Below the pieces are notes generated by a model, which did not search any database, was not told the DNA's origin, and saw nothing but the letters and a program-made list of their open reading frames with translations. A stretch of DNA of 64,000 bases from Trichormus variabilis 0441 (GTDB taxonomy: Bacteria > Cyanobacteriota > Cyanobacteriia > Cyanobacteriales > Nostocaceae), in contig NZ_CP047244.1 of NCBI RefSeq assembly GCF_009856605.1, forward strand, positions 1 to 64,000, in the 5' to 3' direction. Numbering within the stretch: the stretch's first letter is position 1; every line of letters starts with the position of its first letter. This document shows, piece after piece, positions 7,828 through 16,412 of this stretch. Made by a program: the position numbers and the translations under genes.

Positions 7828-8384
7828 GTAGCTGTGAGCAGTTAATCTAGCAGAGAATTTATCCCACAATTTAACGTTACCTAATAGATTAGCATCTCAA
7901 TACTGATTGCAGTACGAGTTCATATTTTGGGTGCTGAACTCGTATGGATATATTTGACTGTTTTTTGTTTTTAAATTCGTTGGTGGAGTGTAATTTCATC
8001 TTCACCCATTGTACTAACCTCTGCCAGTTTTTGGTGACACTTTTAGGTGTTACTAGCTTTGCATTCTTATTCCAAAACTATTTTCTAGATTTAGTCACAA
8101 CTTCCCTAGAACTGACGTATTTAAATAGCTCTCAAAAAAAAGTTGGGTAGCCGCATTGTTGTTGGTGAAGCGTGTTGGACTAAATCTTAGCCTAAGCCTA
8201 CGTATGTCTAAGCCTAAACAAGTATAACCTCTGTTTGCTTTCAACCATGAGACGATTACCAGTCGCCTCCAACAAGCGGATAACCAACCGCTTATTAATA
8301 AAACAAAAATTTCAAATTTAGGCTAACACATTTTGACCAACAGCGAGGCTACCTGATGCACTAAAACCATCAGGACAGTCACTC
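7828..8384. other. Intergenic region before the replication gene: AGCCTA repeats and hairpins, possible origin
   Basis: No convincing gene. The hexamer AGCCTA occurs at 8189-8194, 8195-8200 and 8211-8216, and inverted at 8319-8324. A 6-bp hairpin (AAGCGG/CCGCTT) lies at 8274-8293, next to an AT-rich run. Direct repeats, an AT-rich segment and a hairpin upstream of a Rep gene are usual parts of plasmid origins, but the repeats are short. An origin role is a guess. Confidence 0.3.
8352..8374 (+). promoter_or_regulatory. Hairpin covering the ribosome site of the replication gene
   Basis: CCTGATG (8352-8358) pairs with CATCAGG (8368-8374) around a 9-nt loop. The likely Shine-Dalgarno AGGA (8372-8375) lies in the 3' arm, nine bases before ATG 8385, so the folded form should hinder translation. 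This would limit replication-protein output. Confidence 0.5.
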
Positions 8385-10586
8385 ATGTTCCAAGAAGATT
8401 TCGGGGCAGATGTTGATCGCACGCCCCAATTAAGTCTTTCACAGCCTGTAAAAAAGAAAATCAAACCCCACCTGCCCGCAGAATCATTGGGTAAACGCTA
8501 CGTAGAGCGTTTTTGGCATCCATTTGGGGCGATAGTTGCCCCTTCTTTAGTAGAAGGTGCAAAACCAGCATGGCGTACTATCGATTATTACCTGCAACCT
8601 TCCCAATTGTGGAAGCTGCACCAAGATAAGTCAAAATTAGTAGGTCTGCGTTTTGACAACACAACCCGTTACGCCACAATCGATTTAGACTTCTTTGGCG
8701 ACTACCATAACATTGAATCTATAAATCGCATCAAAGCGGCACTAGAGGACATTGGCATAGTCGATATCGTCATTCTCCAGTCCAGCTTTAGTGGTGGTTA
8801 TCATTTGATTTTAAACTTTGCATCTCCCTTGCCTACCTTTGCCCTAGCCTGCGCCTTAGAAATTACTTTGAGAAATGCAAGCTTTATCATACGCCAAGGA
8901 CACCTAGAAATCTTTCCCAACACTAAACCATATAGTGCCAAACAAATAACCAACTACAAAGCCATCCGTTGTCCCATGCAACCGGGTAGTGGGTCATTTT
9001 TACTTGATGATGACTTACAACCAATTAGCGATTCCGTTTCTATCTTCCTCGACTATTGCGATCGCGCGGCCAGTCGGCAAGATTTAACCAAATTAAAACG
9101 GGTAGCGAACAAAGCCAAAAAACAAATTGCACAGGAGAGATATCGTAAGCAAGAGTCTGCTGATGCTGCACAGTGGCGTGTTAACTGGGAAGAAACAATT
9201 GCGATCGGTTGGACGGGACAAGGACAAACAAACACCCTCCTCCAGATTTTTGCAGGCTACGGAATCGTCTTTCTAGACTTAAGAGGCGATAAATTAGTCG
9301 AATTTTGCCTTTCTACCGCAATTAACGCCCCTGGCTATAAGCAATATTGCCGACACCAACATGAAATCGAAGCTAGAGTACGGCATTGGGTAGAATGCAC
9401 AATTCGGAACAAATGGTACAGTGCCTACGTTAGCTATCCCGAACGGCTGTTAGGTACATTCGCCAACACATTTGCAGAAGCCATAGCAGGGGTTAGCAGC
9501 ATTGATCAACCTAAAGATAACGTAATTTCATTTGACCGTCGCCACCAGCAGAACAGGGAACGCAGCCAACAAGCCCAAAGACGCATCCAGATAGTAGTAA
9601 CAGCAATAGAGTGGAGTAATGGATTACCAGCAGGGGCTACTGAACGGGCAAAAGCTATACGTGGTGAGTATAAAAGCCGCTTTAACAAAACTGTCTCTCA
9701 AGAGACACTACAAAAGCACTTACATTTGTGGCATCCCACACGCTACATTTTAGACCCTTGGGCAGAAAATAGCTTAAACCCTTATCAATCAAGCGAGAAC
9801 GGGCAATTTTACGAATTTCAAAGCTCGTTTGTAAAACACGATACTCAAAATCCTTGTGGAATAAGTAATTACGTTCATTCTTTCTATATGAAGGGTTTTT
9901 GTAAGTGTTTACCTCCTGCTGCTACAGCCCCCCAAGGGCTGGAGTCAGCAGAGGTAGTTGAACAACTTGATGTTTCTCACGAACACTCAGCTGTCATTCA
10001 GTCTGCGGAAAATCTTGAATTCATAAATTCTTCTAATAATGCCGAAATTAATTCAAATAAAACCAGCAATCAATTAGAGAATTCAGTTCATATAAACATT
10101 TTACAATCAAATGAATTCAGTTCTTATCAGGATTTTATATACCTGTGTAGCTGCGGCACGTCGTCAAAACTTGATAATCAAAACTTATCTAACACGGAGG
10201 ATAACGGGCTGGGTGTAGTTTCGATACCTGCTGCGGTTCCACTAGAACAACCACTCCAAAACCCCAACAACGGCTTGCACGGTGTATTTGTTGGTGACGA
10301 GACTACTGATGTTTCCTACCGCATCCAGGAACTCAAGCGAGTGACAAAACTACGGCTAATGGCTTTAACCCAAGCTAAGGCTAAGGTGCGCCAATACTGC
10401 GTAATCACGGGACATATTCTCAGCACTCAAGAACGCGATCGCTTAGAGCAACGTGCCAAAATGCAATTCTACCTTGATTCCGGTAACGAAACTCTAATTG
10501 CAGAAGCTAAGGAGTGGGCGACTGCCAATCCTGGGTGTCTACCGTTTTCCTTGGAGTTGGAAAGCGAAAAATTTTGGAAAAGATGA
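8385..10586 (+). CDS. Plasmid replication protein with AEP-type primase domain
   Basis: 733 residues from ATG 8385. The first 220 residues show archaeo-eukaryotic primase motifs: D100-x-D102 in ATIDLDFFG, a S-G-G-Y-H140 motif, and basic residues in K-A-I-R195-C-P-M-Q-P-G-S-G. The latter resembles the conserved R/P/GS segment of plasmid RepE-like and cyanobacterial primases. Residues 230-470 are helical and basic, likely the PriCT/helicase-loading or DNA-binding part. Residues 500-640 are Ser/Asn-rich and poorly ordered; the last 90 are helical. AEP enzymes make primers at replication initiation. Its place after repeats and a hairpin-guarded ribosome site supports a role as the Rep protein of this replicon. 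Function is inferred from motifs; no helicase motifs were seen. Confidence 0.7.
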   Translation: MFQEDFGADVDRTPQLSLSQPVKKKIKPHLPAESLGKRYVERFWHPFGAIVAPSLVEGAKPAWRTIDYYLQPSQLWKLHQDKSKLVGLRFDNTTRYATIDLDFFGDYHNIESINRIKAALEDIGIVDIVILQSSFSGGYHLILNFASPLPTFALACALEITLRNASFIIRQGHLEIFPNTKPYSAKQITNYKAIRCPMQPGSGSFLLDDDLQPISDSVSIFLDYCDRAASRQDLTKLKRVANKAKKQIAQERYRKQESADAAQWRVNWEETIAIGWTGQGQTNTLLQIFAGYGIVFLDLRGDKLVEFCLSTAINAPGYKQYCRHQHEIEARVRHWVECTIRNKWYSAYVSYPERLLGTFANTFAEAIAGVSSIDQPKDNVISFDRRHQQNRERSQQAQRRIQIVVTAIEWSNGLPAGATERAKAIRGEYKSRFNKTVSQETLQKHLHLWHPTRYILDPWAENSLNPYQSSENGQFYEFQSSFVKHDTQNPCGISNYVHSFYMKGFCKCLPPAATAPQGLESAEVVEQLDVSHEHSAVIQSAENLEFINSSNNAEINSNKTSNQLENSVHINILQSNEFSSYQDFIYLCSCGTSSKLDNQNLSNTEDNGLGVVSIPAAVPLEQPLQNPNNGLHGVFVGDETTDVSYRIQELKRVTKLRLMALTQAKAKVRQYCVITGHILSTQERDRLEQRAKMQFYLDSGNETLIAEAKEWATANPGCLPFSLELESEKFWKR

Positions 10587-10709
10587 GGGACATCAGGCGC
10601 TAAAATGTTTGGTATTTTAGATTTTAACTGCACAAAAAGAGGTGATTCAGCTTTACAGAAGTTATTATACTTGTGAGTAAAATTTGATACAAAAATTATA
10701 GAAGGAGAT

Positions 10710-10991
10710 ATGAAAGATATCTTAATGGAAAAACTGTTTAATCAAGCAGTTGAACCAATCTTCCAAGCCAACAATTTAACTAAATATTCAGCACTCAAAC
10801 AAAGAGAGGATGAATTTAAATCGTTGTTTAATATTGAATTAGCAGAATATGTGGAATCGAAAAGAGGATTTAATTTTTCTCTATTTATCCGCGACTTTTT
10901 AAGTGAAGATTGCTTGCCGTACAGGGATGCTATTCAGCAAAAATATGGAAAGCGAGCAGCAGATTTGATTGGGGAATTAATTTGTATTTGA
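10710..10991 (+). CDS. Small protein of unknown function
   Basis: 93 residues with a strong ribosome site (GAAGGAGAT) before ATG 10710. It is mostly helical and charged, with no recognised motif or membrane segment. It follows the replication gene by 123 bases on the same strand and may share its transcript. Plasmid accessory role possible; function unknown. Confidence 0.5.
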   Translation: MKDILMEKLFNQAVEPIFQANNLTKYSALKQREDEFKSLFNIELAEYVESKRGFNFSLFIRDFLSEDCLPYRDAIQQKYGKRAADLIGELICI

Positions 10992-11060
10992 AAGCAAAAA
11001 AAGTTGGCTGGTAGTTAGAATTTTATGACTGTACGGTCAGCATTCCGTGCAACTTTAAAA

Positions 11061-12002
11061 CTATGTATTTGTATCTTCCTGACTTAATTGTTGCTCAAAC
11101 TCAGATATTGAACCTGTAGTTACTGCTTTTTCTAACAATTGATTCAATAACTCAATATCATATAATTTATTTAATTTTTCTACTAATTCAGTAGAAACAT
11201 CTTTAAATCGAATTGTTAGGATTTGAGCAATATATTTCTGGGTAGCTTCTGCTATACCTATGCGTTCTATGCTTGTCATGTATGTCATTTGCTGTTCAGC
11301 CTCAAAACGCTCCAATTCGGCTTTGAAATTTAAGTCTAACTCCGGTGGTAGAGTCATTAATCTATCTAGCAACCGGAAGATTTGCTGGATTTTATCTCTA
11401 CTATAGCCTAACTCATACATTCGTTTAATTAGGCTCAACTTCCACTGCAATCGGCCTGCTAAATCTTGAGTTGTCGCTTGTGTTCGCAGGTGCGCCATCA
11501 CCAGAACGGCAAAAGGACTATCACTTTGTTCTAATTCTGACCAACGAGATTCATAGTCCAGTAGCTTGACAATGGAAAATTGAAGACTAAGGCGACATCC
11601 CCAACGACCATAACTATACTCTTGTGGCCGCCAGTTGGCTTGATTATCCCCCAGAATTGCCAAGCTAACAACTTCTTGGTTATAACGGTCAAAGATTCTG
11701 TAGTGGTAAGAAAACATCCGTTTAGGGAAGTTGGTATCTACTTGACTTTGGATTTCCAGGTGAATAAGCAACCAAGTTTCCTTTCCATCTTTTAGCCAAA
11801 CTTTGATTAGCTTATCGACGAATTGTTTACCAATTTCAGATTCTCTTATCAATTGTTGCAATTCTTGGTCAAGAAAATTATAGCCTCGTCCCCAATCAAT
11901 TTCTGCTTGAATGTCTGGAAAGAAGAATGCAAGAAACGCTTCAAAATATTGTTCTACCCCTTCCTTCCAAGCACCATCATAATCAGCTCGTACTTCACTC
12001 AT
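11061..12002 (-). CDS. Rpn/PD-(D/E)XK nuclease-like protein (annotated elsewhere as putative transposase), DUF4351-like tail
   Basis: 313 residues. The N-terminal half has the recombination-promoting nuclease pattern: an F-F-P-D-I-x-x-E-I-D-W segment at about 28-38, then V-D-K-L-I-K-V and LLIHLEIQSQ (about 82-88), where E-x-Q is part of the PD-(D/E)XK site. The C-terminal third is helical with A-x-x-Y-I-A-Q-I-L-T-I-R-F and ends as cyanobacterial DUF4351-type proteins do. Such proteins are abundant in cyanobacteria; family members in E. coli are DNA endonucleases that stimulate recombination, not true transposases. It lies alone, convergent to the genes on its left. Confidence 0.75.
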   Translation of the reverse strand: MSEVRADYDGAWKEGVEQYFEAFLAFFFPDIQAEIDWGRGYNFLDQELQQLIRESEIGKQFVDKLIKVWLKDGKETWLLIHLEIQSQVDTNFPKRMFSYHYRIFDRYNQEVVSLAILGDNQANWRPQEYSYGRWGCRLSLQFSIVKLLDYESRWSELEQSDSPFAVLVMAHLRTQATTQDLAGRLQWKLSLIKRMYELGYSRDKIQQIFRLLDRLMTLPPELDLNFKAELERFEAEQQMTYMTSIERIGIAEATQKYIAQILTIRFKDVSTELVEKLNKLYDIELLNQLLEKAVTTGSISEFEQQLSQEDTNT

Positions 12003-12248
12003 AGATTATTTACCATCAAAATAAAATATCATAATGCCTTTTTTGAAAGTCAAGTAACTTTAAACGACATAAAATTTATGACTAATTTACATATCAACAA
12101 ATGTTGGTTTAATGTGGAATTTTGTGGCTTGGCTTTTTGAGCGAGAGGTTACATACTTAGAGTAGTTTATTCAAAATAAACTAGGAAAATTTTATTGAGC
12201 AATATAGTTGCTGATTTACCTATTGCATTAATTTAATTTATGAATTTT

Positions 12249-12318
12249 TTGTTTACAAATTTAAAAATTTAGATTGATATTAACCTAACACAACAAAGTT
12301 TAGTCACTTTGTAAACAA
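12249..12318. promoter_or_regulatory. Inverted repeats before the first ParA-like gene
   Basis: ACAAAGT (12293-12299) and ACTTTGT (12306-12312) form a 7-bp inverted repeat with a 6-bp spacer, ending 10 bases before ATG 12323. A second pair, TTGTTTAC (12249-12256) and GTAAACAA (12311-12318), spans it. The rest of 12003-12290 is AT-rich and shows no gene. Such sites before parA genes often serve autoregulation; this is inferred. Confidence 0.35.
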
Positions 12319-12322
12319 TATT

Positions 12323-13231
12323 ATGACCCGAAAAAATAAAGAACAACCAGCCATGTCAAATAATACTTCCTCCAATACTAATGGTAAACCTCAAAAGCGA
12401 CTGATAATTATAACAGGTGATAAAGGTGGCGTGGGTAAAAGTACCTTTGCAAGAGCAATATTTCAACTTTATATTAATAAAAATCTACCCTGTGTTGCTT
12501 ATGAAGCTGACTTAAGGAATCCTCAGATAGAAAGATATTTTCAAAAAGATTACCGCCCTATAATACGTTATATTGATATTTTTCATAGAGGTGGTGCTGA
12601 CGATTTATTAATTAATCTAGATGAGAGTGATTGTCCTATCACATTATTAGACTTGCCAGCACAATCTGGATGTTTTTTTGAAAGTTATGTCAAAGAGCTT
12701 GCATTTTTTGAAGTTCTGAAAACTGAAATTAATTGTCGAGTAACAATGGTTTCAGTGATTAGTAGAGTTCTTGACTCTATAAATGTTTTAGAAAAACTTC
12801 GTGAACTTTGTAAAGACCAAGTAGATTATATTGTAGTCAAAAATCTATTTCATGGTGAAGAAGAAAAATTTGAGCGATATAATGACTCTTCTCTACGTCA
12901 GAATATGCTTGCGGAAGGTCTGATAGAACTTGTAATGCCAGATTTATTCTACAAGTCTTATGACTTTCTTGACCGCCATGCTTTAACATTTAATGAAGGT
13001 CAGACTCATCAAGAAACAAATATTGTAATTAAGTCAAGAATTAAATCTTGGGTTGCTGAGTTTGAAGCGCAAATTAAGCCAGCATTTAATTTTTTGGGTT
13101 TTGATATACAACCAGATGACTGTTACTACCCAGCAGTTGTGGAAAAATCTAAAGAGCTTAGAGAAAACGAAGAAAAAGAAAAAGCTAAAAACCAAGATGC
13201 AAATTTACCATCTGAAGATATAGCTGCTTAA
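12323..13231 (+). CDS. ParA/MinD-like ATPase, first of a tandem pair
   Basis: 302 residues from ATG 12323 (a second ATG 10 codons later is possible). The deviant Walker A motif of the ParA family, ITGDKGGVGKST, sits at residues 30-41 with the signature lysine K34. A switch-like strand ITLLDLPAQSG follows near 110 (Walker B/A' position D-x-P). The later strand VDYIVVKN near 172 is shared with the next gene. The C-terminal 35 residues are charged and helical. ParA ATPases segregate plasmids with ParB or position other cargo such as conjugation complexes. It could serve the ParB at 6.6 kb, although the operon arrangement is not standard. Confidence 0.7.
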   Translation: MTRKNKEQPAMSNNTSSNTNGKPQKRLIIITGDKGGVGKSTFARAIFQLYINKNLPCVAYEADLRNPQIERYFQKDYRPIIRYIDIFHRGGADDLLINLDESDCPITLLDLPAQSGCFFESYVKELAFFEVLKTEINCRVTMVSVISRVLDSINVLEKLRELCKDQVDYIVVKNLFHGEEEKFERYNDSSLRQNMLAEGLIELVMPDLFYKSYDFLDRHALTFNEGQTHQETNIVIKSRIKSWVAEFEAQIKPAFNFLGFDIQPDDCYYPAVVEKSKELRENEEKEKAKNQDANLPSEDIAA

Positions 13232-13253
13232 TTGAATAGGTTGCTTGGTTTTT

Positions 13254-14060
13254 ATGTTTGGAAAGCGTTTTATAATTACATCGGGTGATGCTCGTGTGGG
13301 TAAGTCCACAGTTTCTCGGCTCTTGCTGGAATTGTACTTGAGAAGTAAATGCAATGCGCGTGTTTTCTACCACGGTTATCGTAACAAGCTATCGATGTAT
13401 AAAACAAAAGGTTTTGAAATAAACCATTTGGGATTGTCTAGGGGCGATTCGGATAGATTATTACTTGACTTAGAAATGTTTCCAAATATTGATGTAGTTT
13501 TGACGGATATGCCAGGTCAAAACCACCAAGAGTTCAAATTTTTTGATAAAGATGTTTCACTGATAGGAAATCTTAACCATCTCGGATATCGTGTTACTTT
13601 CTTGCACCCAATATCACATCGTAAAGACTGTGTTGAAGATTATCTTGAGGATTTATACCAGCATTTTGGTAGTCAAGTTGACTATGTTGTTATCAAAAAT
13701 TATTACTTTGGCAAGCAATTTCGATACTATGAAGGTAGTAGATTCCAAGCTGATATTAAAAATTTAAATGGCTTGGAGCTAGTTTTGGGCGGGTTGCATA
13801 ACGACTTTTACCAGTTGCTTGAGGATACTGGTTTACCCTATGCTCAACTTATTGGAACTGACTCCCCTCTTAATACTATTCAGCGTTCAATAGTATTCAA
13901 CTGGATGGAGAATTTTCAGAATTCTGTTATTTCTAATGCGATCGCTTCTAATTATTTAGGGCTAAGTAAGAACTGTACAGAACTAGCTTCTGTAAGTGCA
14001 AATCAACAAAATAATTCCAATTTTGATGTAAATGAAGATATTGAATCTGAAGAATGGTAA
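13254..14060 (+). CDS. ParA-like ATPase paralogue, second of a tandem pair
   Basis: 268 residues from ATG 13254 (a TTG three codons earlier is open). The Walker A is IITSGDARVGKST: it keeps the P-loop but replaces the signature lysine of the KGG motif with Ala, unlike the gene before it. Shared features with that gene are the D-M-P-G-Q segment after the switch strand and QVDYVVIKN near residue 140. The pair is thus a divergent duplication 22 bases apart, one likely with classic ParA chemistry and one altered. A heterodimer or a regulatory partner is possible. Confidence 0.6.
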   Translation: MFGKRFIITSGDARVGKSTVSRLLLELYLRSKCNARVFYHGYRNKLSMYKTKGFEINHLGLSRGDSDRLLLDLEMFPNIDVVLTDMPGQNHQEFKFFDKDVSLIGNLNHLGYRVTFLHPISHRKDCVEDYLEDLYQHFGSQVDYVVIKNYYFGKQFRYYEGSRFQADIKNLNGLELVLGGLHNDFYQLLEDTGLPYAQLIGTDSPLNTIQRSIVFNWMENFQNSVISNAIASNYLGLSKNCTELASVSANQQNNSNFDVNEDIESEEW

Positions 14061-14115
14061 GTATTAGCTTTACCAAATTGACAGTGAGGTTTTAAATTAA
14101 CTGTTTAAACAACCC

Positions 14116-14736
14116 ATGACTAATATTGCAAAAGTTGTTGAAAAAGTTATTGCAGAATATTCTGAAGAAAAGAAAGCAGAGATTACTGATTGGATACTTA
14201 AATTAGGTGTTCGACCTGATGACCCCTTGTTTAACCTATACGCGGAACTAGGTACAACCCAATTTGCGTTGCAGCAGCTACCCGGTAGGCTTGACTCGCT
14301 TGTGGTGGGTTGGACTGACATGGTGGACGATAAGTTGAATAGTGCTTCTAAGGTGGCAATACAACAACAAAAAAGTGCGATCGCCCAAGCTGCTAAGGAT
14401 TTAATTAAGATGACTAAGCAAGCTGGCGGGGCGTTGCCTTTCTTGGGTGTAAGTAATTGGCGATTGGCACAAGTAGCGGGAGTGTTGGGTTTTGTACTGG
14501 CTTTGGGAGCTGTAATTGGTGTTTCTACATACAAAACTATTGCTGGAAGTGTAACTTTTCAGCAGGCGGCTTCTGGAACTGCTATTTTACAACCCGAAGA
14601 TAAAAAGCTTCTGGATTGGGCTAAATCCAATGAAGGTAAAGTAGCGCGTAGTATTTATGTTAGAAACGCTGCCATTATTAAAACTTGCCGCCAGCAGAAG
14701 AAGTATTCAGGCGGCTGCATAATTGCAGTTGATTAA
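14116..14736 (+). CDS. Single-span membrane protein, DUF6753-like
   Basis: 206 residues, from ATG 14116, 55 bases after the second ParA-like gene. The soluble N-terminal part (1-95) is helical with ILKLGVRPDDPLFNLYAEL near 27-45. One hydrophobic helix lies at about 116-138, and a short C-terminal domain has two Cys near residues 195 and 201. I recall similar proteins (DUF6753) beside ParA-like genes in cyanobacterial plasmids, which would make the three genes one module. A membrane anchor or receptor for the ATPases is an attractive but untested idea. Confidence 0.5.
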   Translation: MTNIAKVVEKVIAEYSEEKKAEITDWILKLGVRPDDPLFNLYAELGTTQFALQQLPGRLDSLVVGWTDMVDDKLNSASKVAIQQQKSAIAQAAKDLIKMTKQAGGALPFLGVSNWRLAQVAGVLGFVLALGAVIGVSTYKTIAGSVTFQQAASGTAILQPEDKKLLDWAKSNEGKVARSIYVRNAAIIKTCRQQKKYSGGCIIAVD

Positions 14737-14740
14737 TTTT

Positions 14741-15529
14741 CTAGGCAACCCAGCCTTTGTATCCCTTATTACTCGTTTTAGCTGTATCTTTTTGACTATT
14801 TTGGTTGGTTTTGACTCTTGTGTGGGTTGCTTGAGTAACTTCTTCTTCGATTTTCATGTCTGCAAAGCTGAGGATTCCCAGGCGGATAGCTTCACGGATA
14901 GCGTTTAATCTATCTTTGACTCCTAATTTGATAAATGAATTATGTAAATATGACCTGACTGTACCTTCGGAAACATACATGACATTAGCAATTTCATTAT
15001 TTTTCATGCCACCAGCCGCTAATTTGAGAACTGTAATTTCTTTATTAGAGAAATCACTTAACAAATCTAGTGAATCTCTATCGGCTGTGTCATTTGACCT
15101 AAGATTATCAATCAGAATGCGATTAATAGTTGGGTCAATCCATGATTCGTTATTGTACGCAGCCATTACTGCTTCAATGAATCTTTCTCCTACTTCTTCT
15201 CTGGCATTATTTTTACAGTAGTAGCAGTCTGCGCCATTACTTATTGCTGCGTTAATGGTATCTCGGCTGCTATTTGCAGTCATAACCACTATTTTAATTG
15301 ACGTGTGTTTGCATTTAATTAAACTTATGACATCAGTGCCATTGATATCAGGTAAATCAATATTTATCACCACGATATCTGGCTTTTGTTGGTCAACAAG
15401 TTCTATTCCTTGTTTTCCGGTTTTTGCAAGGCCACATACCTGGATTTTACCAGTTTCAGATAATATCGTCGCCGCACCAACCCTAGATATGTTCTCATTT
15501 TCAATGATGACAACATTAATAGGTTTCAT
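14741..15529 (-). CDS. LuxR/NarL-type regulator with a degenerate receiver domain
   Basis: 262 residues. Residues 1-125 form a receiver fold (VVIIENENISRVG; VVMTAN with the conserved Thr; a Lys at Y-Y-C-K). Residues 165-228 form a LuxR/GerE helix-turn-helix (SNKEITVLKLAAGGMKNNEI, then V-S-E-G-T-V-R-S-Y-L). The residue four before the conserved Pro, normally the phosphorylated Asp, is Asn56, and the acidic pair reads E-N instead of D-D. Phosphorylation in the usual way is therefore unlikely. A 40-residue basic Thr/Lys-rich tail follows. It is convergent with the membrane protein gene (4 bases between). No partner histidine kinase lies nearby. Stand-alone, phosphorylation-independent DNA binding is inferred. 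Confidence 0.8.
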   Translation of the reverse strand: MKPINVVIIENENISRVGAATILSETGKIQVCGLAKTGKQGIELVDQQKPDIVVINIDLPDINGTDVISLIKCKHTSIKIVVMTANSSRDTINAAISNGADCYYCKNNAREEVGERFIEAVMAAYNNESWIDPTINRILIDNLRSNDTADRDSLDLLSDFSNKEITVLKLAAGGMKNNEIANVMYVSEGTVRSYLHNSFIKLGVKDRLNAIREAIRLGILSFADMKIEEEVTQATHTRVKTNQNSQKDTAKTSNKGYKGWVA

Positions 15530-15785
15530 ATTACATACTGTTTGGTTTAGTATTGTCCCTGATAATAATACTTATAGCACTTACTTTTTACTGTTTCTTA
15601 ATCTTTACAGTTACTATAAATTAATCAGCTTATTTAAAAACTTTATTTTTGAATTTAAAAAATTTACAAAGTGATTGGATGGTTTGTGTAGTTTTCATTA
15701 AGCAATCTATTTACTAGATTCTCATATTGATAAAATTTGATGTTAATGTGTTTAAGTGAATTTTTATAGTAATAAACAATTTTTT

Positions 15786-16031
15786 ATGAATGTCAATAAA
15801 CTTTTAGGATGGATAGAAAATATTGTTGTTTGGTCTTTAATAGGAATGCTATGTTTGGTCGGGTTAGGTAGATTACCTATTAACCCGACGAGTTTGTTTG
15901 ACTTTAGTGCATCTTTTTACTATTTTTCTGTTGCGGTTGTTATTTGCCCCAAAACTCCCTTGAGTTTTAATAACAAGCTAGTTTTGGGGTTTATAGCTTT
16001 CTCGTATGGTGTGTGCTTTGGGTTGATTTAA
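15786..16031 (+). CDS. Small integral membrane protein
   Basis: 81 residues from ATG 15786 (a GTG ten codons upstream is open). Two to three hydrophobic helices fill most of it (about 12-32, 42-56 and 62-80). No family recognised. Its stop codon overlaps the stop codon of the convergent gene disrupted by IS66. Confidence 0.4.
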   Translation: MNVNKLLGWIENIVVWSLIGMLCLVGLGRLPINPTSLFDFSASFYYFSVAVVICPKTPLSFNNKLVLGFIAFSYGVCFGLI

Positions 16032-16412
16032 TCTATCTCTTGAGTAGCATCCTGGTTTTTAAATTGTTGTTGGTTCTGTTCGCAGCGTGTTTGTTGCTCA
16101 TCGAACAGAGCCTTAAACCGTTCAAATTCATTATAGGTAAGGTTATTGATGATGATAGAGTAACTCTCTGAGCTATGATTACGAGATGCTAGGAGTGCTT
16201 CTTGGCTTGCTTCTGAATCAGGCGAATTTCTATCAAGGCTAAGAGTTTCTGAATCTTCTTCTAATTTTAAACTTGCAGTATATGCCTCACTTTTATAAAG
16301 AATACTTTCTGTCTCTTTGTCTGGTTTTCCAAATATATTTAAGCGGTCTAAAATTACAGGAATAACAAATTGTTGAATGTGGAAATTAGCAATAATAGAT
16401 TGTACTTTATCG

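Noticed and set aside
7944..8150. 68-residue plus-strand frame before the replication gene
   Set aside because: Hydrophobic, AT-driven composition, no ribosome site, and it overlaps likely control DNA.
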